The notes beneath the pieces are model-generated. The model had not been told where the DNA came from. It saw only the letters and a list, made by a program, of their open reading frames with translations, and searched no databases. A program made the position numbers and the translations under genes. DNA of 64,000 bases from Portunus trituberculatus (lineage: Eukaryota; Arthropoda; Malacostraca; Decapoda; Portunidae). Shown here piece after piece: positions 38,348 to 51,584 of the stretch (position 1 is its first letter; the number at the start of each line of letters is the position of its first letter). The DNA is taken from NCBI RefSeq assembly GCF_017591435.1, contig NC_059303.1:6417860-6481859 (forward strand), written 5' to 3'.

Positions 38348-39458
38348 GAACACAAAGGCTCTTCACTGTGCAGGCCGCATCCCTCGCCACTGTCTAGGTT
38401 CTCCCTCTGTGGTGGTCGCGAGGGTGTGAGGGTACGGGGACTGAGCTCAGCTGGCTGGCGGCTTTCCGCTGAGATGGAGCGTCGGTCCATCATGTCATAA
38501 GTGTCTAAATGGCTCGTCCTGCAGCGACCGCCTGATGGAAGGTCGCACCTTAGCCTAACTGTAAAGATGTACTACAAGTTCTACCACAGGTTCTAACTCA
38601 GGTTCTACGACAGGTACACGCCTTCCGGAAGTCTATTACACAGGCCAGACAGACTCGGGTAGTAGACTCTGGAAATTTGATTTAAACACCAGTCATTATC
38701 AGGCGGAAACCAGGAAACAGGAAGGGCTCACACCACCACGTATAGGGGAGGATGACGTCCCCACCCTGTGCAGCAGCGCCCCGTGACCTGCCGCCACTCT
38801 TCCCCAAATCCCTACCTCACCCTGCGTCACCGGGACATGCTGCCCATTACAGCCCCGACACAACGCAAGACGAGGATATTTCCACGCATTACAAACACTG
38901 CATTGAGTTTACTGCGTGGCAGTTTTTCTTACTTCTGATTTAAGCTCGGCCTTGGCTTAGTCTCGCGGGATTAACGTAAAATAATCACGTTGCTTTGGCA
39001 GTGACAGTGGCGGGGAGGGAAGAGCAAGGCGGCCGGAGCATGCATTAAGGGTGAGGAAGCAAGTGGCTACCCCAGACTCCCCCGCACCGCCCACATACCT
39101 ACCCACTCTACCCACAACATTGCCGTCTGTCCCATAACTCCGCCCGTCTTCCCACCCACGGCTGCCCTCGCTACCCGCCGCTACACAATGCCCGCACGCT
39201 GCCCACCGGCGCCACACACTCCCATAAATAACGCCTCGCTCCCGTCCTTCCAATGTGGATTTATTCGCACTATTTGTTGAGTGTCTCTCCCGCCCCAGCC
39301 GACTGTTTGTTATGTCAAGAGGAGGGACCCGCTCGTGCATCACCGCGCCACGTAGGTCTACTCGTACCGGCCACACGCGTCAGCTACACTCTTCTGTTGC
39401 CGCCGCCTTTGATGCACTGATATAATTTTCCGTCAGGGTGAGGCATCGCGATAAGGTA

Positions 39459-39459
<1 letters not shown>
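38347..39459. other. GC-richer spacer
   Basis: Over 1 kb without microsatellites. A 15-bp unit like AGGTTCTACCACA repeats three times at 38577-38614. CCCAC and GCCC words are common at 39070-39240. Possible exon or promoter DNA, with no firm feature. Confidence 0.4.

Positions 39460-39508
<49 letters not shown>
39460..39508. repeat. (CA)n microsatellite
   Basis: About 24 units. Confidence 0.97.
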
Positions 39509-39512
<4 letters not shown>

Positions 39513-39889
39513 GTATTCTGTTTCTCCTCAGACGCAGTGATCCGGCCCACGGTTGTATGCAGCGCGTAGACTCATCGCTCTGGATTCCTTTTAGGACGAG
39601 ACGGGTCAGACCAGTCATACCAGTTCCAGGGAGTTGTCGAATCGGCGATGCAGCTGTGAGTCCCTATTCGACCATCCTCCTTCTCCTCCTCATCTTCTTC
39701 CTCCTCCTCCTCCTCTTCTTACTCCTACACTTGTCGTGAGAACCAAAGATGCACACGTCTCAGAATGGAACGAGACACACAGCCGGCTGAGAACAGGCCA
39801 TCGTTTTGGAAGAACATTAAAGTGATATAGAATTAATTATATACTTCAACAGGAACGCCCACACAATAAAAGCAAACAAGAAACCAGGC
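39509..39889. other. Spacer with CTCCTC-rich block
   Basis: A block of CCTCCTTCTCC words lies at 39675-39725. The remainder is unique. Confidence 0.45.
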
Positions 39890-40370
39890 CTGTGTGCTGC
39901 AGGCGCCACGGGGCAGGGGGATGAAGGCAAGAAGTAGAAGGAAGAGGAGGAGGAGGAGGACGACGCCTGAAGCGAGGATGGTCGGGTCGGAGACGGACGG
40001 TGGGTGCACAAGGGGCGGCGACTACAGGCGTGTGGGGGCGGGGCGGCGCGGGGCCGGGTGTGTGGGCGTTGTCCCGCTCCGACAGGACTCCATAAGTACC
40101 GAGGCTGAGGCGTTCTTCTCAGACGCCAGGTCGGTCCTCCTCCTCCTGGCCTGGTCCCTTGTCCTCTCCCGCCGCTCTTTTCGTCCCCGCGAGAGAGCGT
40201 GTGAGCGACTTGGCTTCCATGTGTGGCCTGGCAATGAGAGCAGTGGGGAGGGGGAGAAGTGGGGGGAGGAGGAAATATAGCAGGGGAGGGAGAGCAGGAG
40301 GTCTCTGGAGTAATGCGGACAAGGCTGGAAGCTGCAAAAGGAGACTTGACAATGTGGCAAAATAAATCAA
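39890..40370. other. CpG- and GC-rich island-like stretch
   Basis: The most GC-rich stretch I see in the window. It includes a short GGA run (39940-39959) and a cluster of GC-box-like words, GGGGGCGGGGCGGCG and GCGGGGCCGGG, at about 40034-40058. Such clusters can mark a promoter, but no TATA, initiator or downstream coding exon can be assigned. The plus-strand frame 39894-40280 is Arg/Gly-rich and looks compositional. Confidence 0.35.
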
Positions 40371-40810
40371 AGAAATGCTATTACAATTTTGTTTTCTTCT
40401 GGAGTTCGCGATGTAAATACGAGACACGAAGTGAAAAATAAGGAGAGCAGCAGAAAGGATAGAATGAGCAAGGCAACGAAAACGCAAGAAAAGGAATCAT
40501 ACTAACCCCTTAAAACAGCTCACGCCCCGCCACACACGTGGGACCCGCGTCTGCAGCCGGGCGTGAAACAACCAAGCTCGGGAGAGATGAATTTCAAATT
40601 TCAGTTTTAAATTGAATATCTCGGCGCCTGGAGTGTTCGCCGCGGCACCCGACACGCACAGACCCGATAACTTATTCCTCAGGCGAGTACGCAGCTGTGA
40701 ATCAATAAGTACTGAGAAAGAAGAACTCATAGTACTTTCTCATATTGACAGCTGATGATAAAACTGAAGATGTTGGGAAGTGTCGAGCGATGGAACGTGT
40801 GAGGCATGCA

Positions 40811-40811
<1 letters not shown>
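40371..40811. other. Unique spacer
   Basis: Mixed sequence, no feature seen. Confidence 0.4.

Positions 40812-40888
<77 letters not shown>
40812..40888. repeat. (GT)n microsatellite
   Basis: 38 perfect units. Confidence 0.97.
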
Positions 40889-40889
<1 letters not shown>

Positions 40890-41229
40890 CATATCACCCC
40901 ACACCAAGCTAGTCCAATATGACAGCTATCGCTTATCTCCTACGATCACACGAGTACGCCTCACGCCATGGTCCAGTATAAGGAATTACCGGAATATTGG
41001 ATCAATGCATCACTGTCCCTTATATTCTGGTCCTCTTGCCGTCCTCCATCACTTGTTCGCCACCTCTATAGAGTTCCATGAATACCATAGAGCCAGCAAC
41101 GACCAATACAAAGACAAAATACAGTCACGAAACTCCATGCAAAATCACCAACCACTTTTTGTAGATAATCAGTCCCCAAAAACCCATGGACGACCTGAAA
41201 AAAAGTCAGAGTGCCAATACATGAACACA
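40889..41229. other. Unique spacer
   Basis: Mixed sequence with no recognised gene. Confidence 0.4.
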
Positions 41230-41790
41230 GACACCTACACAAAGCTATTAATTACCTTCACCAGCCACCGGTAACCTCCACAAAGCCACCGACGATCATT
41301 CAAAGCCAACAACAACCCTTACAATACTAATTACCCTTGAGTACCATGACGCATTTCCATATTCATTCTGGTTACTATTTGGTGATTTTCAATAGCTTCA
41401 GAAACTTAAGTGGGGATTAAAATATTGGAGACTATGGCCATTAATCTTCTGATCACCATAAGCCCTTCCTAATGTCACAAATGTTGTCTAATCACACCCA
41501 AATTTCAAGTTAAAAATGTGTCCCAGTATTGAAGGGGCTAAAAACCACCGATGACGACCACAAAAGCAATGACAAACCCAGAAACCCACTGACTAACCCC
41601 AAAATGCCATCAAACGACACACAAAGCCACAGACGACTCCAGGAACCAATCAACGACCAAGAAAAGACTAATCAACCCTCAACGACCACTACAAAGTTGC
41701 TGACGGCAGCACAAAAAAAGCAACAACCCACAATAAAGACAGCAACGAGCCCTGACAAAGGTAGCACGACAGGAAGTACACAAATGGCGG
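41230..41790. repeat. Degenerate minisatellite (CACAAAGCCACCGACGA), split by MITE copy E
   Basis: The anchor CACAAAGCCACCGACGAT at 41279 recurs as CACAAAGCCACAGACGA at 41619, with many partial forms (ACCACCGATGACGACCAC, CAACGACCA, ACGACCACTACAAAG). Period is about 25-30 bp. Array sequence lies on both sides of the MITE at 41331-41541. Confidence 0.6.
41331..41541 (+). mobile_element. TTAA-flanked MITE, copy E
   Basis: Starts TTACCCTTGAGTACCATGAC, with one base lost from the TTAA-C junction, and ends CCCAGTATTGAAGGGGCTAA. It shares internal words with the other copies, including ACTATTTGGTGATTTT, GCTTCAGAAACTTAAGTGGG and CCTTCCTAATGTCA. It sits inside a minisatellite, so it inserted after that array formed. 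Confidence 0.9.
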
Positions 41791-41892
41791 GGCAGTGAGC
41801 AGTGGGTAATGTATCGGTGGGCGGAACAACCATCAGTCAGGTCGGCGTTATTGACAAGCTACTTCATTATCCTTCACTTGATGACACGCCTT

Positions 41893-41894
<2 letters not shown>

Positions 41895-41938
<44 letters not shown>
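41895..41938. repeat. (CT)n microsatellite
   Basis: About 22 units. Confidence 0.95.
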
Positions 41939-41942
<4 letters not shown>

Positions 41943-43354
41943 CCCGTTTACCTTCCCTCTGCCACCTGTCCACTTTTTACCTGTACACATCCGCTGCCTG
42001 TAATTAAATGCCGCTCAGTTCCCGGAGTTCGTTTCCCTGTCATCCGCTTACTTCATAACTATATATCCTTTTTTTTCCATTTCAGTTTTTGTAAATAAGA
42101 GGGTTTTTTTTATTTTAGTTAAGGGCAAAAGAGAAAGCATACAAAAGACTCAATAATCATGACAGTTCTATCAATAGTATCCATAATTATAGAAAATAAG
42201 CTTTCACGGTCGTCTGTACTTATAATTCTCTTAATACATATTTTGTCAGCTAGTATTACCTGTGTATGATTTATGCCTGAAATCTGTATGTGTATGCTGT
42301 GGCACTATACCTTTCTCCTACGGTTCCATTCCCTTTATTTCACCAACATCTGTCAATCTTCAATATCTACCTATGCTCACCTGCTCCCTCTGTCTATCAT
42401 GACATTTATTCCTGATACACGTCTCTACAATTTCCTGGTCTTCATTCATACTACGTCTTCACTCCAGTATTTACCTACCTTGCCCTTCCGTGTCATTTAA
42501 CATCGCCAAAACATCACTGGTATTCATTCAGTTTCTTTCTCTCGCTTATTTTCCTCCTCCTGATGTATCTTCCCTTCAGCTGACCTCCTTTCCGTGTTTC
42601 TTACCCTTCTTTCCTTTCCTTGCAATCCCCGTGATGAATAAATGTCCTTCTCTCAGCCCTGCACAAATAAGAGACTTTTTTCCTTTTTCATTCCTCCGCC
42701 AATGTTGCTCCTCTTCGTACCCTCCTCAATCCTCTAACTGTCTCTCGGAGGGCGTGAAAGGAGTGTCCTGAATTTATATGAACTTTTCCTCAACGAAATT
42801 CCGAAATCTTGACATCGTCCTGGCAACGCATGTCCTCCCTCAACCCACCCCGAACCCACGCACCTTTCCATCCACCTCACCAAACGCCACTTCATATTCC
42901 CCAAGCAACAAACACCTGCATACGTCTCCCTAGCACAGTAAAGTCGCGTGAACACCTGTCGAAGTGGTTAACCTGAAGGGGAGGATGTCAAACTCACTCA
43001 CCTGATCACCCACCTTTAGTGTCAGGTTAACGGCGTAAGTTCAGAGCCATCACCTGACCGCCAGAGGGACGACCTAATGCCCCTCGCAGCTCCACTAACG
43101 AGTTCACCTGCCAAAGGACTGAAACACATATGACAGAAACGTTTTGAGGATTTCTTCAAAGTCCCTCACCGTCATGGTTTCATATCGACCCAAGAACACC
43201 TCACAGCCCCAAAAGATGCCTCCCCTTGCCTCAGAGACTCGTTCCTTACCTCGCTATTGTCTGGACCCCAAACCCTAACTCAAAGGTTTTAGGGCCATTC
43301 CCTCTCCCATCTTTTTCGGGGATCAGCTTTCTGAAGGGCGAGGGTGTGGGAGAA
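41939..43354. other. Unique spacer
   Basis: About 1.4 kb with no long microsatellite. It is C/T-rich at 42300-42740 and GC-richer afterwards. CACCTG words recur at 42950-43110, and GTTAACCTGA (42967) and TCAGGTTAAC (43022) form an inverted pair. No gene recognised. Confidence 0.4.
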
Positions 43355-43382
43355 AAGGAGGAGGAGGAGGAGGAGGAGGAGG
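43355..43382. repeat. (GGA)n microsatellite
   Basis: About nine triplets. Confidence 0.93.
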
Positions 43383-43629
43383 TCAATGGTCAGTAAGGGT
43401 GATAGAGGGAGAGGCGGCCACATGTCACCACCAGCAGCGTGTGACGGAGAGCAGGTGTAATGGGGTGACACCTCCTCAACGTCACACCCTCGTCCTCATG
43501 TGCGCGTCACCCTCAAGTTACTCCCGCAAGAAAGGACACTTATCGTGCTTCAACAGTGCATTAAACTCCCCCCGACCGACCATTTAAGGCACTTACACGG
43601 GTGAGAGAAGGAGGAAGGGGGGTGGTATA
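43383..43629. other. Spacer between two (GGA)n arrays
   Basis: Mixed, CAC-rich sequence. No feature seen. Confidence 0.4.
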
Positions 43630-43735
43630 GGAGGAGGAGGAGGAGGAGGAGGAGGAGGAGGAGGAGGAGGAGGAGGAGGAGGAGGAGGAGGAGGAGTAAG
43701 AGGAAGAGGAGTAGGAGGTAGTGGTGGTGGTGGAG
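43630..43735. repeat. (GGA)n microsatellite with GGT end
   Basis: 22 perfect GGA triplets to 43696, then GTAAGAGGAAGAGGAG and a short GGT run at 43720-43732. Confidence 0.95.
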
Positions 43736-44438
43736 GAGGAACAGAAAGACGGTAACAGCATCGGTTTTCAAGCTTACATCCAAAAGGAAGTCGACAAGCC
43801 GATTAAGGCCGCATTAAGACACCTACTTTACTGCCTCGCGCTGGTAACAACACGAGACAAGTTTGCGATGAGAAAGAGCGCCACAAGAACCTTACCACCT
43901 CTCCACACCGCCCGCCTCTCTACCGGAACATTCTACTGCTGCAGCCACGCCACACGCAGGCCGCCCCTTCGCCTCATTACAACAATACTACCGCACCCGC
44001 CCTATCCCGTTACAACACTATCTTGCCCCACGCCCCCACGCCCTAACAGAGTCTTAGGCTATCAACCCCCGCTATCCCGCCCCGCACCTTCCAAGATACA
44101 TACAAGTAATCGCGGTTAAACACCACTAATTACCATCAACTCCCGACGCCCCGCTGCGAACTGGAGGGAGCCGACCTATTGACCTGTCCGCCTCGCCCTC
44201 TTTGCCACAACTTACTCCTTAAATGGCAAATTACCGCCAAAAATACAGGGAACGATCTTGACCGCGGTACACAAACGCAATTCATGTATAATTACCCCGC
44301 CGCGTCCCTCCGCCGGGAATCTGGAGGGCCTGGAGCAAGGGTGGAGTGGTGGAGAGAGGGGTGCGTGTACGTTTTTGCATCTGAACTGTCGGCATGCATG
44401 TAAATCAGGGTGTTTTTTACGTCTGTGCTACTACCACT

Positions 44439-44441
<3 letters not shown>
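43736..44441. other. GC-richer spacer
   Basis: Mixed, CCGCC/CCCC-containing sequence, with CG dinucleotides at 43790-44360. No gene can be defined. Confidence 0.4.

Positions 44442-44512
<71 letters not shown>
44442..44512. repeat. (GT)n microsatellite
   Basis: 35 perfect units. Confidence 0.97.
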
Positions 44513-44514
<2 letters not shown>

Positions 44515-44649
44515 CTCCGTTTAAGTGACGTTTAGGTATGTCACTATATATTATAAAAATACTTTATATCTTAAAAGATAAATAGTCAAAATAATCGTAG
44601 TTTAATTACTAGAGAAAAGGGAAAAAGGGAAAGGAAACTCAATATTGCC

Positions 44650-44680
<31 letters not shown>
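44650..44680. repeat. (GT)n then (GC)n
   Basis: About 12 GT units ending in GCGCGCG, a candidate Z-DNA-prone run. Confidence 0.9.
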
Positions 44681-44681
<1 letters not shown>

Positions 44682-44946
44682 AGATATAACACTATACATA
44701 TATATCACACATTATAATGCCCAGCTGGAGTGAACATAAGCATGAAAATTTTTACCAACATTGAAAAAAAAATGTAATCTTTCACTGAATGACGCACCGA
44801 CAGATGGTAATTTTCGCACAAAAAAATTATCTAAAAACAGTGACACTTTTTCCCAAATGCTTTCAAGTGCGAGTTTTCATTAAATCGGATGAAATAATAG
44901 CGGTGAGAGGGGAGAGTGAGCGAGGGCCTCAAAAGGGATGCTGATA

Positions 44947-44947
<1 letters not shown>

Positions 44948-45008
<61 letters not shown>
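44948..45008. repeat. (CT)n microsatellite
   Basis: 30 units. Confidence 0.97.
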
Positions 45009-45011
<3 letters not shown>

Positions 45012-45062
45012 AGTTCACACTAACTTGTCACAATAAAACAGAAAGGATTAAACACACATACA

Positions 45063-45065
<3 letters not shown>

Positions 45066-45140
<75 letters not shown>
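45066..45140. repeat. (CA)n microsatellite
   Basis: About 37 units. It ends exactly at the border of the 73-bp TTAGG-linked element. Confidence 0.97.
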
Positions 45141-45144
<4 letters not shown>

Positions 45145-45213
45145 ACGTCGTACTCGACTTATTACTATTTACTTGCAATGCTAAACTGAACCGTGTTTAA
45201 TGAAAGGATACCC
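45141..45213 (-). repeat. TTAGG-linked 73-bp element, copy 1
   Basis: On the minus strand this reads GGTATCC, TTTCATTAAACACGGTTCAG, GCAAGTAAATA, CGAGTACGACGTTAGG. It matches copies at 47670 and 47765 at about 80-90 percent by eye. A TTAGG/TTGGG-type array abuts its GGTATCC end, as it does at 47670. Confidence 0.85.
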
Positions 45214-45246
45214 AACCCAACCCAACCTAACCTAACTTAACCTAGC
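45212..45246. repeat. Short (AACCC/AACCT)n array
   Basis: About seven telomere-like units, from CCCAACCC to AACCTAACTTAACCTAG. It lies between the 73-bp element and the SINE head, with no extra base at either junction. Confidence 0.88.
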
Positions 45247-45518
45247 CTAGTGGTTAGCATGCTCGACTCACAATCGAGAGGGCTGGGTTCGAATCCCGGT
45301 AAGCGGCGAGGCAAATGGGCAAGTATCTTAATGTTTAGCCCCTGTTCACCTAGCAGTAAATAGGTACTGGATGTAACTCGAGGGGTTGTGACCTCGCTTT
45401 CCCGGTGTGTGGAGTGTGTTATGTGGTCTCAGTCCTACCCGAAGATCGGTCTATGAGCTTTGAGCTCGCTCCGTAATGGGGAAGACTGGCTGGGTGACCA
45501 GCAGACGACCGAGGTGAA

Positions 45519-45519
<1 letters not shown>
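45243..45519 (+). mobile_element. tRNA-headed SINE, copy 2 (5' truncated)
   Basis: A box TAGCCTAGTGG (45243-45253) and B box GGTTCGAATCC (45286-45296) match consensus. The anticodon stem CTCGA/TCGAG has loop CTCACAA (anticodon CAC), and the T stem CTGGG/CCCGG pairs. The 3' acceptor strand would need a partner like CCGCTTA upstream, but AACCT repeat is there instead, so the acceptor 5' strand is missing. The body (CCCCTGTTCACCTAGCAGT, TCGAGGGGTTGTGACC, CCCGGTGTGTGG, GAAGATCGG) matches copy 1. Confidence 0.88.

Positions 45520-45593
<74 letters not shown>
45520..45593. repeat. (CA)n tail of SINE copy 2
   Basis: About 36 CA units with one AAACA interruption, directly following the SINE body. 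Confidence 0.95.
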
Positions 45594-45814
45594 AGAGACG
45601 TGAGAGGTCATAAAGAATAATTGTGTCTAGTCCAGTGCAGCGCAGAGATTCAATTTCCGCGGCGGGAAGAGCTGCGTGTGTCTGTTTGTCTGGCGAGGGT
45701 TAGTGCCGGGAATGCGTTCAGCGGCGGCGTCAGAGGGAGCAACAGGAGCCCTTTGCGTCAGTCTGCTTTGAGTTAAAAGGGAAGACCGTGGAGAAAGTGT
45801 ATGTATGTGGAATG
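45594..45814. other. Unique spacer
   Basis: Mixed sequence, no feature seen. Confidence 0.4.
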
Positions 45815-46080
45815 AGACTAGTGTATAGGTGAAAAGATGCTGGAGAGGATACGAAATGGTGAAAAGATGCATGATCAAAGACTAGTGATAGATGTGAAAA
45901 TGTTAGAATTGATGAAAACTGCAAAAAATTGAGTACAAAAAAATAAAGGCTAGTGACTGATGGAAAAACTCTGTAAGGGATGAAAAATGATGAAAATACA
46001 CAAGGACTGCAAGAGTAGTGATGAGTGAATCAAATGTAAGTATAATAGATGAGATACTAATAATGGGCAGCAGAGGTAGA
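45815..46080. repeat. Minisatellite, ~66 bp unit (AGACTAGTGATAGATG)
   Basis: The anchor AGACTAGTG, or a near match (AGGCTAGTGACTGATG, GAGTAGTGATGAGTG), starts at 45815, 45879, 45947 and 46013, giving spacings of 64, 68 and 66 bp. TGAAAA words follow each. A second word, ATGGGTGAATAAAG, recurs at 46159 and 46251, so related repeats extend to about 46300. Confidence 0.78.
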
Positions 46081-47003
46081 CACTGTACAAGATCAACAAT
46101 ACGTCTGATAGTTAACGTGTGGCCGCTAGATAAATATTACAAGTAGCAAAAAGAACCTATGGGTGAATAAAGTAAAGTAAGCCAGGCATTTAGTGTAATA
46201 GTAACCGAGTTAGTGGTAGATAAAGATAACTAGCAGAAGAACGGTATACCATGGGTGAATAAAGGTAGATAATACATGAGTGGATGATAGCTAACGGGCG
46301 AGTGGTGGTAAGGGACCGTGAGTTTGAAAAAGGGTTAGTTTGGGGGTTAAAGTTGCAGTGCTGGTGGCTGAATCAGTAAAGAAAAGGAGGCAGTAAGAGA
46401 GTTTAATAAGTGAAAGATGAATCATATAGAATTAAAGAAGGAAGTTTAGGAAATAGGTAGGTTCATTGGTGTAAGCTGCAGTGTTGGAGTGTAAGGGAGT
46501 GTGAGTAAAGAGGTGAAGGAGGGAAGAGGGAGAGGGAAGTGAGAGGTGGATCAAAGTCAATTTTTATCAAAAGGAGCGTGATATAGAGTGAGTGAAATGC
46601 GTGAGAGTGTAGTGGTTGAAAACTGCAAAAGTGGGAAGTGAGAGGGGAGAGTGAGGAAGTGAGTGAAAGCAAATTCCGTTAATACCTTGATGGGTGGAAA
46701 ATAAAACAAGGGTAAAGAGAGAAATTGTATCAAAGAGACGAGTAATACGTGCAAATAAAACATTGGAAAAGGCCGATGATTCAGTAACATTCAATAAAAA
46801 ATTTAGTTAACAATATTTCACCAGCAGAGGAAGAGGAAGAGGAAGAAAAGAAAGGGAAAGGGAGGACTCACGGCTCCTTCCTCCCCCAAGTTCCTGATTG
46901 AAACGCAAAACCCGCACAGCTTCGTCAGGAGTGAAACCCAGAAAACTTCCCTTAAATGAACCCGAGTAATTAAGTTTTGCTCTTGCAACACCACCAGGAT
47001 GGA
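46081..47003. other. Purine-rich spacer
   Basis: G/A-biased sequence with AGTGAGAG and GTGAGTG words at 46450-46670. No gene recognised. Confidence 0.45.
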
Positions 47004-47018
47004 GGTGGTGGTGGTGGT

Positions 47019-47049
<31 letters not shown>

Positions 47050-47160
47050 ATGGTAGGAGAAGGAGGGGGGAGGAGAATATAAGAAGAACAAGAAAACAAT
47101 AAAAAACAACAGCAACAACAACAATAACAACAACAACAAAAATAATAATAACGAGAAAAA
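47004..47160. repeat. (GGT)n and (CAA)n block
   Basis: About 13 GGT triplets to 47042, GGA-rich sequence, then ACA/CAA triplets (47106-47150). The Tyr/Cys-rich minus-strand frames are translations of these. Confidence 0.9.
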
Positions 47161-47466
47161 AAACGAAAGATGAAGAAAAAAAATAGAGCACCAACAAATA
47201 CAACAAGAACACAAAGAAAAAAAGAAAGAAAGAGCAAGAACAAGAAAAAAAACGAAGTAAACAAAAGACCAAAGATTAAGATTTAGCAGGTCACCCCACG
47301 CCGGGCCACAAGGAGCCAGGCAGACACAAAACCCGCGATCCGAGCAATAACCTGGTAATTAATGAGTTCACTGATGCGCCGTGATGAAACTTAGCACGCT
47401 CTAATGAAGCGAGGAGGACGTTGCACCTTCATCAGCACCCCCCAGAGGCAACGCAGGCTTATTGGG
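47161..47466. other. A-rich then unique spacer
   Basis: AAAGAAAGA and ACAAGAACA words to 47270, then mixed sequence. No gene seen. Confidence 0.4.
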
Positions 47467-47512
47467 CATTGCAAGTAAATAAAAGTTGAGCAAGATGTGC
47501 CTTATGTTAGGT
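47467..47512 (+). repeat. TTAGG-linked element, partial copy
   Basis: CATTGCAAGTAAATA, a GTTGAGCAAGATG segment and a terminal TTAGG match the last ~45 bp of the 73-bp element. It runs directly into the TTAGG array. Confidence 0.65.
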
Positions 47513-47670
47513 TAGGTTAGGATAAGTTGGGTTAGGTTAGGTTAGGTTGTGTTGTGTTGAGTTGGATTGGATTGGGTTGGGTTGGGTTGGGTTAGGTCTG
47601 GTTAGGTTGGGTTGGGTTGGGTTTGGTTGGGTTAGGTTATGTTAGGTTGGGTTGGGTTGAGCTGGGTTGG
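47506..47670. repeat. Interstitial (TTAGG/TTGGG)n array
   Basis: About 165 bp of TTAGG, TTGGG and TTGTG units in the opposite orientation to the arrays at 3717 and 45212. It is bounded on both sides by the 73-bp element. Confidence 0.88.
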
Positions 47671-47742
47671 GTATCCTTTTATTAAACACGCTTCAGCTTA
47701 TTAATGCAAGTAAATATTAATAAATCGAGTACGACGTTAGGT
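47670..47742 (+). repeat. TTAGG-linked 73-bp element, copy 2
   Basis: Begins GGTATCCTTTTATTAAACAC and ends CGAGTACGACGTTAGG. It has the same order of words as the minus-strand copy at 45141-45213. Confidence 0.87.
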
Positions 47743-47764
47743 TATATTAAATCAGGTTAGTTTT

Positions 47765-47832
47765 GGTATCCTTTCATTAAACACGCTTCAGGTGGACACT
47801 GAACGTAAATATAAGTAATCCGAGCACGACGT
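47765..47832 (+). repeat. TTAGG-linked 73-bp element, copy 3
   Basis: Begins GGTATCCTTTCATTAAACAC and ends CCGAGCACGACGTCCG. It is separated from copy 2 by 22 bp that includes GTTA-rich, decayed TTAGG-like sequence. Confidence 0.83.
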
Positions 47833-49449
<1,617 letters not shown>

Positions 49450-49516
49450 AAAAAGCAGGAATGGGTTTATTGCAAGCAAACAGCAATAATGTAATGAGTT
49501 CGTTTTTCCATCTTTG

Positions 49517-50254
<738 letters not shown>

Positions 50255-50464
50255 CACTTTCTTTTTCTTTTCGTTTTTTCTTCTTTTCTTTTTGCATATT
50301 TTCACGAGTCAAAAAAAAAATACTGCTATTTCTCCACAATTTTGCATTTTAATTGAGTTCCAAAGTAAAAAAGTCAGAATCCCAGTCAAGAATTTCACCT
50401 TTAAACTCCACTTTCGTCCTGCTGTTATTTATCCACATCACTCACCACTCCACACCCTCGCCCA

Positions 50465-50465
<1 letters not shown>

Positions 50466-50502
<37 letters not shown>
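50466..50502. repeat. (CA)n microsatellite
   Basis: About 18 units. Confidence 0.96.
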
Positions 50503-51584
<1,082 letters not shown>

